A stretch of DNA of 61,476 bases from Mollicutes bacterium (GCA_003568315.1 PWYL01000055.1:1-61476), one strand, 5' to 3'. Shown: positions 1-8,705, counted from the first letter of the stretch. Notes: generated by a model not told the origin, from the letters alone. Made by a program: numbers and translations.

Positions 1-48
1 ATCTCTCAAAGCCATCGCCAGACCCTAGGGACTAAACACTACAAATGG

Positions 49-91
49 AAAACCAATCAAACGGCTTGAATAGGCCCATTGATTGGTTTTT
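49..91. terminator. bidirectional terminator at left edge
   Basis: A 12-bp inverted repeat (AAAACCAATCAA / TTGATTGGTTTT, arms 49-60 and 79-90) ends in a T-run on both strands. It can stop the minus-strand regulator transcript and any plus-strand gene entering from outside the window. The rest of 1-145 holds no gene that I can support. Confidence 0.6.
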
Positions 92-100
92 GTCTATTAT

Positions 101-131
101 AAGTGTGAAAGTCAGGTTATAACACTTTTTT
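101..131 (+). terminator. weak plus-strand hairpin with T6
   Basis: A 6-bp stem (AAGTGT / ACACTT) is followed by TTTTTT on the plus strand. It may be a second stop for an incoming plus-strand transcript. The stem is short, so confidence is low. Confidence 0.3.
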
Positions 132-145
132 ACCGGCTGTCTACA

Positions 146-1399
146 TCAGAGACGGAAGGTCCGTAGTTCATCAAGGGCTTCCCGGGCCCTGACCATGACT
201 CGCAGAGCCTCCTTGTAACGGGCGTTCTTCTTGAGCATCTCTTCGAGACGAAGCGCGAAGTGGCCGATATACTCCGCATCACCGCGATCAATAGCGAGGG
301 GCAGACAGATCTCCCGCAGATAACCGGTGAGATCCTTCTCATCCGTGAGGGTGAGACTGTGGAAGAGGGTCTTCTCGAGCAGGGCCTCTTCGCCGGCATG
401 GTGGAAATGTTCCACCGCCATCTTTCGGAACCGGGAATCATCGCGGTGTTTCCGACAAAGGAGCGTGAGGGAACGATAGAACCAGATGTCCCTGTTCGAG
501 GCGTCAAGCCTCTCCTCCAACACCTTCACGGGATTGTTCTCGACATCGAGACAGAGCAATCTCAATGCCTCATGGAAATTCTTCATGGCGGAGGGGATGG
601 AGTCGCGGGGGATACACATGAGCATCTTCTCGGCTTCCGCTTTGTTCTCGCGGGCGAGATGACGGACCATGTGCATCTTCAGACTGAGGATTCTCGCGGT
701 GTGCGGATATTTCGTGAAACCATCGGCCACTTCGCAATAATGGGGGATGCTCGAGACTGCGCGTCCGACGGAGGGTTTCACGAGGAAGGCATAAAAATTC
801 TTGATGATGTCCAGGCGGGGCTCCAGCGTGTTGATATCCTCCATGATATGCAGGAGTTGGAGCGCTTCCCGGTATTGACCAAGGTGATAGTTGTGTGCCA
901 CAGCTGCCGTGAGCACCGCCATGGCGGACAAGACGTTGATGTTCCCCACAAGGGGAAGCAAACCCTTGAGTAGCTTCCGAGAACGCTTGAAATCGTTTCT
1001 GAGTCGGCTTTCGAAGAGCTCGATGACATCCCGCAACAACCCGCACTCGATGCCGCCGAGCCGTTTGACGAGCTGTTCCAGATATTCGGGATCATCGTTG
1101 TAATAGGCCTTGATGGCTTCTTTGAGGACGTTTTCATCCTCGTCGAGTATCGAGTAGGCGTTCAAATCGACACCGATCCGGTCGGACATGTCCCGGAGTA
1201 TGGCGTCACTCGGTTCCGTCCTGTTGTTCTCGATCTTGGAGTAGTAGCTGACACTGCAGACGCCCTGGGAAGCTTTCTCTTGTGTGAGGTCCAGTTCGAG
1301 CCGTTTCTTCTTCAGGGTGTCGCCGATGTGACCGGAGAAATCTTGCAACTTGCGTTTGTACTGTCTGTCGAGTTGTTGTTTTAAACGTTGGTGGTTCAT
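146..1399 (-). CDS. XRE-family regulator with C-terminal TPR-like domain (Rgg/PlcR-like)
   Basis: Predicted cytoplasmic transcription regulator of 417 residues. An XRE helix-turn-helix lies at about residues 25-80, with the recognition-helix region reading SVSYYSKIENNRTEPS. The remainder is helical and repeat-like without catalytic motifs, as in RRNPP regulators that bind short signalling peptides in a TPR domain. I chose the ATG at 1399 because AAGGAG stands 10-11 nt upstream; an in-frame start at 1516 has no such site. The gene is monocistronic, divergent from the small membrane protein at 1567, and ends just before the terminator at 49-91. The family assignment (Rgg/PlcR/MutR type) rests on overall form; ligand and targets are unknown, and no peptide gene is evident beside it. 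Confidence 0.75.
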   Translation of the reverse strand: MNHQRLKQQLDRQYKRKLQDFSGHIGDTLKKKRLELDLTQEKASQGVCSVSYYSKIENNRTEPSDAILRDMSDRIGVDLNAYSILDEDENVLKEAIKAYYNDDPEYLEQLVKRLGGIECGLLRDVIELFESRLRNDFKRSRKLLKGLLPLVGNINVLSAMAVLTAAVAHNYHLGQYREALQLLHIMEDINTLEPRLDIIKNFYAFLVKPSVGRAVSSIPHYCEVADGFTKYPHTARILSLKMHMVRHLARENKAEAEKMLMCIPRDSIPSAMKNFHEALRLLCLDVENNPVKVLEERLDASNRDIWFYRSLTLLCRKHRDDSRFRKMAVEHFHHAGEEALLEKTLFHSLTLTDEKDLTGYLREICLPLAIDRGDAEYIGHFALRLEEMLKKNARYKEALRVMVRAREALDELRTFRL

Positions 1400-1534
1400 G
1401 TTGGGGTTCTCTCCTTGTTCTTTTGTAATCGTGTTGCCCATAAAACATTCTACACTGAAAATCTCATATCGGGGGTTGAGAAAATTCATCGGGAATCTCC
1501 CCCGTAACATTTTCATCTTGGAATCGGTGCATGT

Positions 1535-1540
1535 TATACT
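1535..1540 (+). promoter_or_regulatory. extended -10 of the small membrane protein gene
   Basis: TG-T-TATACT forms an extended -10 element 26 nt before the ATG at 1567. No good -35 hexamer is visible. The region 1400-1534 separates two divergent genes and otherwise holds only their leaders. Confidence 0.4.
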
Positions 1541-1566
1541 GGAATTGTCCGAAAGGGGCGATAAGC

Positions 1567-1818
1567 ATGTCGAAAAGAGATTCGCAGGACCATAAGCGGA
1601 AAACGCCGAAACACGACCTGAAAAACATGAATTTCTACATTCCCTTTGTCGGTCTCTTCCTATATTTCGTCTGGCGGCAGAACCATCACGACCACCCGGA
1701 CCAGGCCGACATCGGTTGGGGAAGGGTGATCCTCATGAGTGTCGTCATTCCCCTCGCCGTCACTCTCGCATTCCTCTTCCTCGCCGTCGCCGCGGCATCC
1801 GCGGTTGGCGGGACATGA
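1567..1818 (+). CDS. small two-TM membrane protein with His-rich loop
   Basis: An 83-residue protein of unknown function. It has a charged N-terminus (about 20 residues), a first hydrophobic segment around 22-38 (FYIPFVGLFLYFVW), a short His/Asp-rich loop (RQNHHDHPDQAD), then a longer hydrophobic segment around 52-80. The IPxxGLxLYxVW segment resembles the C-terminal part of small Bacillota zinc-ribbon/membrane proteins, but no cysteine ribbon is present here. The ATG at 1567 follows GAAAGGGG at suitable spacing; an in-frame start at 1531 has no SD. It is divergent from the XRE/TPR regulator, a layout that would allow joint regulation (inference only). Confidence 0.6.
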   Translation: MSKRDSQDHKRKTPKHDLKNMNFYIPFVGLFLYFVWRQNHHDHPDQADIGWGRVILMSVVIPLAVTLAFLFLAVAAASAVGGT

Positions 1819-1820
1819 TG

Positions 1821-1862
1821 AAAACGCCGTTTCCGGGCCTCGAGCCGGAAACGGCGTTTCAC
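1821..1862. terminator. strong bidirectional terminator between convergent genes
   Basis: A perfect 15-bp stem (arms 1822-1836 and 1845-1859, AAACGCCGTTTCCGG and its complement) separates the plus-strand small protein gene from the end of nth on the minus strand. T-rich tails are short on both sides. Confidence 0.75.
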
Positions 1863-1864
1863 TT

Positions 1865-2494
1865 TCAAGGCCGTATATCAGGGTAACGACAGAACTCTTT
1901 CAGGATGCAGGCGTCGCATTCGGGTCTTCTCGCCGTGCAGCGATAGCGTCCGAAGTGGATCATCCTGTGATGCAATGTCGACCAACTCTCTTCGGGGAAG
2001 GCCGCCATGAGTCTCTTTTCGACGATAAGCGCAGAATCCTCCCAATCGGCGAGACGAAGGCGTTTCGCCACTCGTGCGACATGTGTGTCCACAGCGATCC
2101 TATGTTCTTTGAACCATACGCTCAAGACGACATTCGCCGTCTTCCTGCCCACACCCGGCAGACTTTCCAGATCCTTTTGATCGGCGGGGACATTTCCGCC
2201 GAAACGTGTGGAAAGGATCCGGGCCGTCTCTTTGATGTGTCTGGCTTTGTTGCGGTAGAGGCCGATGGAACGGATCCGCTTTTCAATCTCGGCAAGAGGA
2301 GCGTCACAAAAGGCTTCAACCGTCGGAAAGTCGCGAAAGAGAGCGGGCGTCACCCGGTTCACGGATTCATCGGTCGTTTGCGCACTGAGCATCACCGCCA
2401 CGAGAAGTTCGAAGGCGTCTTTGTGGGCGAGTGTGGTGGCCGCTTCGGGATAGAGGCCTTCGAGGCGGTTGAGGATTCCTGCTATTCTTCCCAT
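1865..2494 (-). CDS. nth: endonuclease III (DNA glycosylase/AP lyase)
   Basis: Base-excision repair enzyme of 209 residues that removes oxidised pyrimidines and cleaves the abasic site. The helix-hairpin-helix LPGVGRKTA (112-120) carries the catalytic lysine K118, and the catalytic aspartate D136 lies in VDTHVARV. The C-terminal 4Fe-4S ligands are complete: C186-x6-C193-x2-C196-x5-C202. The length is typical. It is the last gene of the recG-plsX-rnc-dnaD-nth run and overlaps dnaD by 13 nt; dnaD-nth adjacency is common in Bacilli. Nothing unusual is seen. Confidence 0.96.
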   Translation of the reverse strand: MGRIAGILNRLEGLYPEAATTLAHKDAFELLVAVMLSAQTTDESVNRVTPALFRDFPTVEAFCDAPLAEIEKRIRSIGLYRNKARHIKETARILSTRFGGNVPADQKDLESLPGVGRKTANVVLSVWFKEHRIAVDTHVARVAKRLRLADWEDSALIVEKRLMAAFPEESWSTLHHRMIHFGRYRCTARRPECDACILKEFCRYPDIRP

Positions 2495-3108
2495 AGCTTG
2501 TGGAAATCCTTCAAGGCCGCTTTGTTTTTGCGGGGCTTATTGGCGGGAAGGTCCTTGACGGCGGAAAGCAGTATGCGGTCGATGGATTTCACAGAAAGCC
2601 TGTTTTGTGCCAGTGCGGTGTTCGCGGCTTCGCGGATCATCTTCTCGGAATAGCCCTCTTCATGGACCCATTGTTTCACCAGTTCGAAATCGAGTGACGA
2701 GAGGGGTTTTTCCAACACTTCCTCGAGATGGGAGACGATGCGGCCCAAGACGTTCTCGTCTTCTTTCTCGAATTTTTTCTTCAAGTGATTCGCGACCTTC
2801 GCGAGGATGTAGTCGACATTGAAGGTCTCCATCTCTTTGCCGTCTTCGCGTTTGACAAGGGTTATGGTGAGATAGCCCTTGTTCATGAGGTCGTTCAAGA
2901 GTTCTTCGGTCTCACGGGCGGACAAGGAAAGCATATTCGCGAACTTCTCGGCCTTGATGACCCGCTTTCTCTCCTCGAGGAGGCTGTTCAGCTTGATGAG
3001 TGCGACGGCCTCCTTCTCGCCGAGGCCGAGCTTGTGATAATAGCGGAGCACCAAGGCGTCATAATCCAGCACGCCATCGTCGATGAGGCGGCGGAGGAAA
3101 GCTTTCAT
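2482..3108 (-). CDS. dnaD: DnaD replication initiation protein
   Basis: Primosome component (208 residues) that acts with DnaB and DnaI to load the replicative helicase at oriC and at stalled forks. The N-terminal winged-helix DnaD_N region spans about 1-90. The C-terminal DDBH2 domain (about 110-190) includes FELVKQWVHEEGYSEKMI and the YxxxI-like helix ending near SIDRILLSAV. The start overlaps the rnc stop (ATGA), with GGGAGTGA as SD inside rnc. Its partners dnaB and dnaI also lie in this window, at 39-40 kb. Confidence 0.92.
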   Translation of the reverse strand: MKAFLRRLIDDGVLDYDALVLRYYHKLGLGEKEAVALIKLNSLLEERKRVIKAEKFANMLSLSARETEELLNDLMNKGYLTITLVKREDGKEMETFNVDYILAKVANHLKKKFEKEDENVLGRIVSHLEEVLEKPLSSLDFELVKQWVHEEGYSEKMIREAANTALAQNRLSVKSIDRILLSAVKDLPANKPRKNKAALKDFHKLWEE

Positions 3109-3800
3109 GTGCTTTCACTCCCGTCTTTTTTCTTCTTGCCGGCGAGTTTTTCCAACGCGGCCGCGGCCGCGTTCTGTTCGGCCTGTTTTTTGTTCCTGCC
3201 TTCTCCTTCGCCCATGAGAATCTCGTCCATATAGACCCGGATGGTGAATCTCTTCTTGTGGGAAGGTCCTTCTTCGGAGACGATCCGATAATCCAGTTCA
3301 CGACGGTCGGACTGGACGAGTTCCTGAAGATGGCTCTTGAAATCGATGAATCCGTCCCCCTCGTCCTTCTCGATGAGCGGGAAGACGACCTTCGCGGCGA
3401 TATGTTCCACCTTGTCGAGGCCGCCGTCGAGATAGGCGGCGCCGACAAGCGCCTCGAAAGCGTCGGCCAAGAGCGCACTCCTTTGGCGGCCACCACTTTT
3501 TTCTTCACCGTGTCCCAAGCGGAGAGAGGTCCCCAAATCACACGCTTTGGCATACTCGGCAAGGGCCGTTTCACAGACATAGCGGGCGCGCAACTTGGTC
3601 AGACCACCCTCGCGCAACTCGTTGTCGAGTCCATAGAGATATTCGCTCACGACGACATCCAGCACGGCATCGCCCAAGAACTCGAGTCGCTCGTTAGAGG
3701 AGACATCATGTTCGTTGGCATAAGACGAGTGGGTGAGTGCGGTCCGCAATAGTTCCGGGTCGCGAAAATCGATATCGAAAAAAGTGAGCAGCCGTTCCAC
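3105..3800 (-). CDS. rnc: ribonuclease III
   Basis: Double-strand-specific endoribonuclease that matures rRNA and some mRNAs; 231 residues. The RNase III signature NERLEFLGDAVLD lies at about 36-48, with the second acidic cluster in the LLADAFEALVGAAYLDGG region. A double-stranded RNA-binding domain occupies about 155-225 (KKQAEQNAAAAAL). The start codon is GTG at 3800, right after the plsX stop (1-nt gap), with only a weak SD, which suggests translational coupling. plsX-rnc proximity matches the Bacillus plsX-fab-acpA-rnc region, but fabD, fabG and acpP are absent from between them here. Confidence 0.95.
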   Translation of the reverse strand: MERLLTFFDIDFRDPELLRTALTHSSYANEHDVSSNERLEFLGDAVLDVVVSEYLYGLDNELREGGLTKLRARYVCETALAEYAKACDLGTSLRLGHGEEKSGGRQRSALLADAFEALVGAAYLDGGLDKVEHIAAKVVFPLIEKDEGDGFIDFKSHLQELVQSDRRELDYRIVSEEGPSHKKRFTIRVYMDEILMGEGEGRNKKQAEQNAAAAALEKLAGKKKKDGSEST

Positions 3801-3801
3801 G

Positions 3802-4797
3802 TCATTCCGCCCCGCTTTCGATGATTCTTCCGACCTTGGCGACCACGTCCTGGCGGACGATTTCGGCGGCTTGGCGGATGGCGTTGGCGAAACCTTCGCT
3901 GAGGGAGGATCCCTGGGCTTTGATCACGACGCCGCGGAGACCATAGATCATCGCCCCCCCGATTTCGGCGGGGTCGAGACGCTTCTTGAAACGCTTGAGA
4001 TTCCGATAGACCAAAAGCACACCGAGTTTGCCCAAGAGACCGCGCGTCAATTCCTCGCGGAGAATGACACCCATGCCTTGGGCGGTTCCTTCGATGGTCT
4101 TCATGACGATGTTGGCGGTGAAACCGTCGCTGATCAACACGTCACAGGGCGGATTGAGGACTTCTTTGGGTTCCACATTGCCGTAAAAGCGGATATGTTC
4201 GTCCTTGCGGAACAGTTCTTCCGCCTCATTGTCCAAGGGGCGTCCCTTGCCTTCTTCGGTGCCGATGTTGATGAGGCCGACGGTGGCCTCTTTCTTCCCG
4301 AGAATCTCTTCGGCATAGATGCTTGCGAAATAGGCCTGTTGGACCATGAATTCGGGACGGATCTCGATGTTGCCGCCGGCATCGAGCAGAATCATCTCCC
4401 CCTTCACGGTGGGAATGACGGGAGCGATGGCCGTCCTTTTCATGCCCTTCATGCGGCCGACGAGCATGTGGGCGCCGGCGATGAGGGCCTGCGTGGCTCC
4501 GCTCGAGACGATGGCGTCGTTCTCCTCTTTGCGGACACTCGAAAGGCTCACGGCCATCGAACTTTTCCGGTTGGAACGGATGGCGCCGATGGGGTCTTTC
4601 TCGCCCATGTCGATGACCCCTTCCGTCGGCACGATGCGGATTCTCGTCTCGTCGGTGAGATGGCGCTTGATCGCCTCCTCGTCACCATAGAGCGTGATTT
4701 CGATATCGGGGATCCTCGCGACGGCGAGCATGGCTCCCTTGACTTGTTCTTCCGGTGCGTGATCGCCACCCATGGCGTCAACGGCGATTTTGATCAT
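3802..4797 (-). CDS. plsX: phosphate acyltransferase PlsX
   Basis: Converts acyl-ACP and phosphate to acyl-phosphate, the donor for PlsY in phosphatidic acid synthesis; peripheral membrane enzyme, 331 residues. The N-terminus IAVDAMGGDHAP and the DGFTANIVMKTIEG segment are diagnostic. I chose the ATG at 4797 because AGAAAGGGGTG precedes it at good spacing; the GTG at 4806 overlaps that SD. It follows recG by about 50 nt and has its own extended -10. fakA, just upstream of recG, feeds the same acyl-phosphate pool, so the two genes share a pathway. No fapR gene is seen. Confidence 0.95.
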   Translation of the reverse strand: MIKIAVDAMGGDHAPEEQVKGAMLAVARIPDIEITLYGDEEAIKRHLTDETRIRIVPTEGVIDMGEKDPIGAIRSNRKSSMAVSLSSVRKEENDAIVSSGATQALIAGAHMLVGRMKGMKRTAIAPVIPTVKGEMILLDAGGNIEIRPEFMVQQAYFASIYAEEILGKKEATVGLINIGTEEGKGRPLDNEAEELFRKDEHIRFYGNVEPKEVLNPPCDVLISDGFTANIVMKTIEGTAQGMGVILREELTRGLLGKLGVLLVYRNLKRFKKRLDPAEIGGAMIYGLRGVVIKAQGSSLSEGFANAIRQAAEIVRQDVVAKVGRIIESGAE

Positions 4798-4826
4798 TCC
4801 GAACACCCCTTTCTTCTATCATGACC

Positions 4827-4835
4827 ATTATAGCA
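4827..4835 (-). promoter_or_regulatory. extended -10 of plsX
   Basis: TGC-TATAAT on the minus strand, about 30 nt before the plsX ATG and just past the recG stop. It should give plsX-rnc-dnaD-nth transcription independent of recG. No clear -35 is visible. Confidence 0.55.
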
Positions 4836-4846
4836 TAATGACCCGT

Positions 4847-6859
4847 TCACAGGGAGTAGTCCGCGTACTCTTCGAGTTCCTTCTCGATAGCCGCGACATA
4901 GTCCTCATAAGAGCTTTTTCTGCCCTTGTCGGCATCGGCGAGGATGGCTTTTGCATCGTCGCGGGCGATCTTCATGATGGGCAAATCCTCTTCGACATCG
5001 GCGTGGACGAAGCGGAGTCGCCCGCTCTGATAGGTGCCCATGAAGTCCCCGAAGCCCCTTCTTTTCATGTCGTATTCGCTGATGGCGAACCCGTCGGCGC
5101 TTCCTTGGAGGAAAGCGAGCCGCTGCCGCACCTCTTCGTCTCCTTCATAGAGAAACACGGCCCTACCCGGAAGATCTCTCCTGCCGACCCTTCCGCGCAG
5201 CTGGTGCAGTTGCGCGAGACCGAGTCGCTCGGCATGGTGCACGACGATGAGGGTCGCCCGGGGGACGTCCATCCCGACCTCGACGATAGTCGTCGCGACC
5301 AGAATGTCGATCATCCCCTCATGAAAAGCTTCCATGACGCTCTCCTTCTCCTCGGGAGGGCGTCTCCCGTGCAAGAGCCCGACACGGGCTTTTGGGTGTC
5401 TATGACGGATGGATCTTTCGATGTCGGCGATGCTTCTTCTGTTTTTTTTTCCGCCTTCGATGGTGGGAGAGATGATGTAGGTCTGTTCCCCTCTTTGGAG
5501 GGTCTTTTCAATGAAGCCATGGACTCGCGCTTCGTCTGTTTCGGAAAGGATTGTCGTCTCCACCGTCTTGGCGCTGTTGGGCATCTCATCGATGGTCGTG
5601 ATGTCCATGTCGCCAAAAAGTGTCATGGCCAAGGTGCGGGGAATCGGCGTCGCACTCAGATAGAGTACGTCGGGTTTTTCCCCTTTTCGGCTCAAGGCTC
5701 CCCGCTGCAAGACACCGAACCGGTGCTGTTCGTCTGTGACGACGAAACCGAGGCGGCGATAGGCGGTATTGCGGCTGAAGAGCACATGGGTGCCGATGAC
5801 GAAATGGATGCTCCCCTCCAAAAGACCCTTCTCGATCGCTTCCCTCTCTTCTTTCGGCGTCGTGCTCGTCAAGAGGGCGAGTTCATACGGCGTGTGTGCG
5901 AAGAGGGCTTGCGCCGTCTTGAAATGCTGGCGGGCGAGAATTTCCGTCGGTGCGAGGAAAGCGGCCTGATGATCGTCATCGATCGCGGCGAAAGCGCTCA
6001 CCATGGCGACGACGGTCTTTCCGCTCCCGGTATCCCCCTGCAACATCCTCCGCATGGCCTTGTCGGAGGCGATGTCGGATAGTATTTCCCCAAGCGCCCT
6101 CTTCTGTGATGCGGTGAGCGAGAAGGGGAGGTTTTTTGTGAAAGCGCGGATTTCTTCTTCAAAGAAGGGTTTCGCCAAGCCTTGTGCTTCCATGTGGCGC
6201 TTGCGCAAGAGGCGCACCTTGAGCTGGTAGTCGAGGAACTCCTCGTATTTGAGACGGCGGCGGATTTGATGGAGCGCACGGGGCGAAGGGGGCGCATGGG
6301 CCCAATCGAGAAGTCTCTTCTTGTCGATGAGGCGATAGCGTTCCCGCAAGGGCTTGGGAAGACGGTCGGAAAGAGAGTCCGCAAGGAGCGTGAAGGCTTC
6401 GCGGGCGAGTTTGGCGAAAGTGGTGTCCCGGATCCCTTCGACATTGTAGACGGGGAGGATCCCCTCGCGGAAGTTCTCGCGCAAAAACACCTTCTGGGCG
6501 GTAAAACTCTTATGCTCGGAAGAAATACGCCCGTGGAGGACGATGTGTATTCCGGGATGGAGCGTCTTTTTCAGATAATGTTGGTTGAACACGCTCACAG
6601 TGAAGGTTTGCCCTCCCACATCGGCAAGGAAGGTGAGTCTTGAGAGGCTCTTGCGGATAAAAAACACCTTGGGCTCGCTCGTGACACGCCCCGGGAGGTG
6701 GACCGTTTCTCCTTTTTCAGCCTCTTCAAGGTCGGTCAACCTTCTTTGGACATAGCGTTCCGGAAGCCGCGAAAGAAGGTCGATTGGTGTACGGATACCT
6801 TGTCGGGCGAGGGTTTGCGCCCGTTTTTCCCCGATGCCTCTGATGTCTTTGAGTTCCAT
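4847..6859 (-). CDS. recG: ATP-dependent DNA helicase RecG
   Basis: Branch-migration helicase that regresses stalled forks and processes Holliday junctions; 670 residues. The N-terminal wedge (OB) domain lies around 60-150. Superfamily 2 motifs follow: Walker A GDTGSGKT, a DEQH box (VVTDEQHRFG), motif III SATPIPRT, and late motifs with QLRGRVGR. A longer in-frame reading begins upstream inside fakA but has no SD and is non-homologous. The ATG at 6859 has GGTGAT 3 nt before it and gives the family length. recG is separated from fakA by a terminator and has its own promoter, so it starts the recG-plsX-rnc-dnaD-nth unit. Confidence 0.96.
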   Translation of the reverse strand: MELKDIRGIGEKRAQTLARQGIRTPIDLLSRLPERYVQRRLTDLEEAEKGETVHLPGRVTSEPKVFFIRKSLSRLTFLADVGGQTFTVSVFNQHYLKKTLHPGIHIVLHGRISSEHKSFTAQKVFLRENFREGILPVYNVEGIRDTTFAKLAREAFTLLADSLSDRLPKPLRERYRLIDKKRLLDWAHAPPSPRALHQIRRRLKYEEFLDYQLKVRLLRKRHMEAQGLAKPFFEEEIRAFTKNLPFSLTASQKRALGEILSDIASDKAMRRMLQGDTGSGKTVVAMVSAFAAIDDDHQAAFLAPTEILARQHFKTAQALFAHTPYELALLTSTTPKEEREAIEKGLLEGSIHFVIGTHVLFSRNTAYRRLGFVVTDEQHRFGVLQRGALSRKGEKPDVLYLSATPIPRTLAMTLFGDMDITTIDEMPNSAKTVETTILSETDEARVHGFIEKTLQRGEQTYIISPTIEGGKKNRRSIADIERSIRHRHPKARVGLLHGRRPPEEKESVMEAFHEGMIDILVATTIVEVGMDVPRATLIVVHHAERLGLAQLHQLRGRVGRRDLPGRAVFLYEGDEEVRQRLAFLQGSADGFAISEYDMKRRGFGDFMGTYQSGRLRFVHADVEEDLPIMKIARDDAKAILADADKGRKSSYEDYVAAIEKELEEYADYSL

Positions 6860-6883
6860 ACCATCACCAAATCCATTATAGCA
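6860..6883 (-). promoter_or_regulatory. recG promoter with SD at the predicted TSS
   Basis: Minus-strand order: extended -10 TGC-TATAAT (TATAAT at 6875-6880), 6 nt, GGTGAT (6863-6868), 3 nt, ATG. Initiation about 7 nt after the -10 would start the mRNA at GGUGAU, leaving a leader of about 9 nt. No -35 is evident. Confidence 0.65.
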
Positions 6884-6892
6884 CGCCAAAAG

Positions 6893-6917
6893 AAAAGGCC
6901 GAGGATTTTCCCCGGCC
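6893..6917 (-). terminator. fakA terminator
   Basis: On the minus strand a GGCCGGGG..CCTCGGCC hairpin (6897-6917) with a 4-5 nt loop is followed by TTTTCTTTT. It lies right after the fakA stop and before the recG -10. Confidence 0.75.
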
Positions 6918-6923
6918 CGAAAG

Positions 6924-8597
6924 TCATTCGACAGCGAAAAGGTAGTCGTAGATCTCTTGTGCTCCCTCGACGATGTCAATCTCGATCTCGGGGTGTTTTT
7001 CACCGATGTAAGTGTTCAAGGCGTCGACTTCTTCCTTGTCGACATTCTTGCCGTGCATGATGGTGATGATTTCGCTCTCTTCGTCGATCATGCGGTCGAC
7101 GAGGTCCTTGATTGTGGCCAGGCGTTCCTTCTTGGCGGTGACGATGTCACCGTCGAGAAGGCCGATGTAGTCGTCCTTCTTGATTTCGAGTCCGTTCACC
7201 TTTGAGTCGCGTACCGCATAGGTCACCTCGCCGCTTTTCACGTGGTCGATGAGTTCCTTCATCTCTTCAACGGTCTCTTCGACGTCCTGATTGGCGTCGA
7301 ACATGGTGAGGGAAGCGTAGCCTTGGGGAATCGTCTTTGCGGGCAAAACGACGATGTTCCTGTCGTCGATTGCCGCCGCGGCGTGTTCGGCCGAGAGGAA
7401 GACGTTCTTGTTGTTGGGGATGATGAGGATGTTCGTCGCGTTCACCTGTTCGACAGCGTCGACGAAATCCTGGGTTGCCGGGTTCATCGTCTGACCGCCG
7501 TCGATGACATGGTCGACACCCATCTCGAGGAACATCTCTTTGAGACCTTCTCCGTTCACGACCGTGATGATGCCGTATTTTTTCGGCGGAGTCTTCTTCT
7601 TTTCAAACTCCTTCGCTTCGTGTTCATGACCGCAGTCGTCATGGCGGCCATGAGCGTTGGGCGAATGCAAAAGGGTCTCCGTGTGTTGCATGTCCATGTT
7701 CTCGATTTTCAGATTGGCGAATTCACCATAGATCTGGGCGATGTTCAAGGCGTCGCCGGGTTTTTCCGTGTGGACGTGCACTTTGCAGATCTCATCGTCG
7801 GCGACAACCACGATGGAATCGCCGAGCCGTTTGAGTTGTTTGGTGAGTTTATCCTTGTTGAAGTTCTTGTCGGGGTTCAACTGGATGATGAACTCGGTGC
7901 AATAGCCGAATTCCTCGGCCTCTTCCGCGCCATCAGTTCTCCGGCGGCGGCGTCTGGGCTCCTTCTCGGTCTCATAGACTTCGCCCTCGAGGGCGGCCAA
8001 CATGCCTTCGACGATATAGACGAGACCGGCCGCGCCGCTGTCGACGACACCGGACTCCTTGAGTACCGGAAGGAGGTCCGGGGTGCGTTCGAGGCTCTCT
8101 TTCGCTTCCGTGAGATACACATGTAAAACATCGAGGATCTCCGTCTCATCGTCGGTCGATTCGTCCACCTTGTCGGCGGCTTCTCTCGCGACGGTGAGAA
8201 TCGTGCCCTCGACGGGGTTGATCACGGCTCCGTAGGCTTGTTTCACACCTTGTTTCAAACCTTCGACAAAATGGACGGCCGAGGCGGTCGTGAGCTTTGT
8301 GAACGCTTTGGCGAAACCGCTGAAAAGTTGCGACAATATGACGCCCGAGTTGCCGCGGGCTCCCATGAGGAGTCCGCGGGAAAGCGCCTTGCCCACTTTT
8401 TCGATCGATTCGTCCTCCAGCTCTTCGATGGCCCTGACACCGGACATCATCGTCGATTGCATGTTGCTGCCCGTATCGCCGTCGGGAACGGGGAATACGT
8501 TCAGATCATTTATCTCTTGGAAATGTTTTTTCAGTTTGAGACTGCCGTTCTTTATGATCAGTCTGAACAAGTTGCCGTCGATTTCCATTGGGTTCAT
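6924..8597 (-). CDS. fakA: fatty acid kinase catalytic subunit FakA (DAK/DegV-partner type)
   Basis: Phosphorylates exogenous fatty acids delivered by a FakB (DegV-type) carrier, giving acyl-phosphate for PlsX/PlsY; 557 residues. The N-terminal DhaL-type kinase domain has the nucleotide/Mg motif NVFPVPDGDTGSNM (about 29-42) and the later MGARGNSGVILSQ segment. A His/Glu-rich linker and a C-terminal DAK1-like region (NVFPLLL-type segments such as NILIIPNNKNV) follow. The ATG at 8597 has GGAGGA 8 nt upstream; the open frame runs further upstream but without homology. Bacillus carries an Asp23-family gene between rpmB and this gene; none is present here. No FakB gene is in the window. Confidence 0.93.
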   Translation of the reverse strand: MNPMEIDGNLFRLIIKNGSLKLKKHFQEINDLNVFPVPDGDTGSNMQSTMMSGVRAIEELEDESIEKVGKALSRGLLMGARGNSGVILSQLFSGFAKAFTKLTTASAVHFVEGLKQGVKQAYGAVINPVEGTILTVAREAADKVDESTDDETEILDVLHVYLTEAKESLERTPDLLPVLKESGVVDSGAAGLVYIVEGMLAALEGEVYETEKEPRRRRRRTDGAEEAEEFGYCTEFIIQLNPDKNFNKDKLTKQLKRLGDSIVVVADDEICKVHVHTEKPGDALNIAQIYGEFANLKIENMDMQHTETLLHSPNAHGRHDDCGHEHEAKEFEKKKTPPKKYGIITVVNGEGLKEMFLEMGVDHVIDGGQTMNPATQDFVDAVEQVNATNILIIPNNKNVFLSAEHAAAAIDDRNIVVLPAKTIPQGYASLTMFDANQDVEETVEEMKELIDHVKSGEVTYAVRDSKVNGLEIKKDDYIGLLDGDIVTAKKERLATIKDLVDRMIDEESEIITIMHGKNVDKEEVDALNTYIGEKHPEIEIDIVEGAQEIYDYLFAVE

Positions 8598-8676
8598 AGA
8601 CACATCCTCCGAATGATTTGGTAGGCCTCCTGGGAGGGCGGAAAGTTTGATAACCATAGCATTATAAGGCTTTTTC

Positions 8677-8705
8677 ATTGTATCATACGCCCTATGTATT
8701 TGCAA
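8677..8705 (-). promoter_or_regulatory. fakA promoter
   Basis: Minus strand TTGCAA (8700-8705), 17-nt spacer, TACAAT (8677-8682). A second TATAAT lies at 8661-8666. It is back to back with the rpmB promoter in a 225-nt divergent region that otherwise holds only leaders. Confidence 0.7.

Noticed and set aside
260-973. Long plus-strand open frame opposite the XRE regulator
   Set aside because: It is antisense to a gene with a clear HTH domain, has no SD and shows no protein-like motifs. The same holds for the many other long open frames opposite minus-strand genes (for example 3733-4824, 15988-17646, 28927-30360, 43709-46102), which arise from GC-rich codon use.
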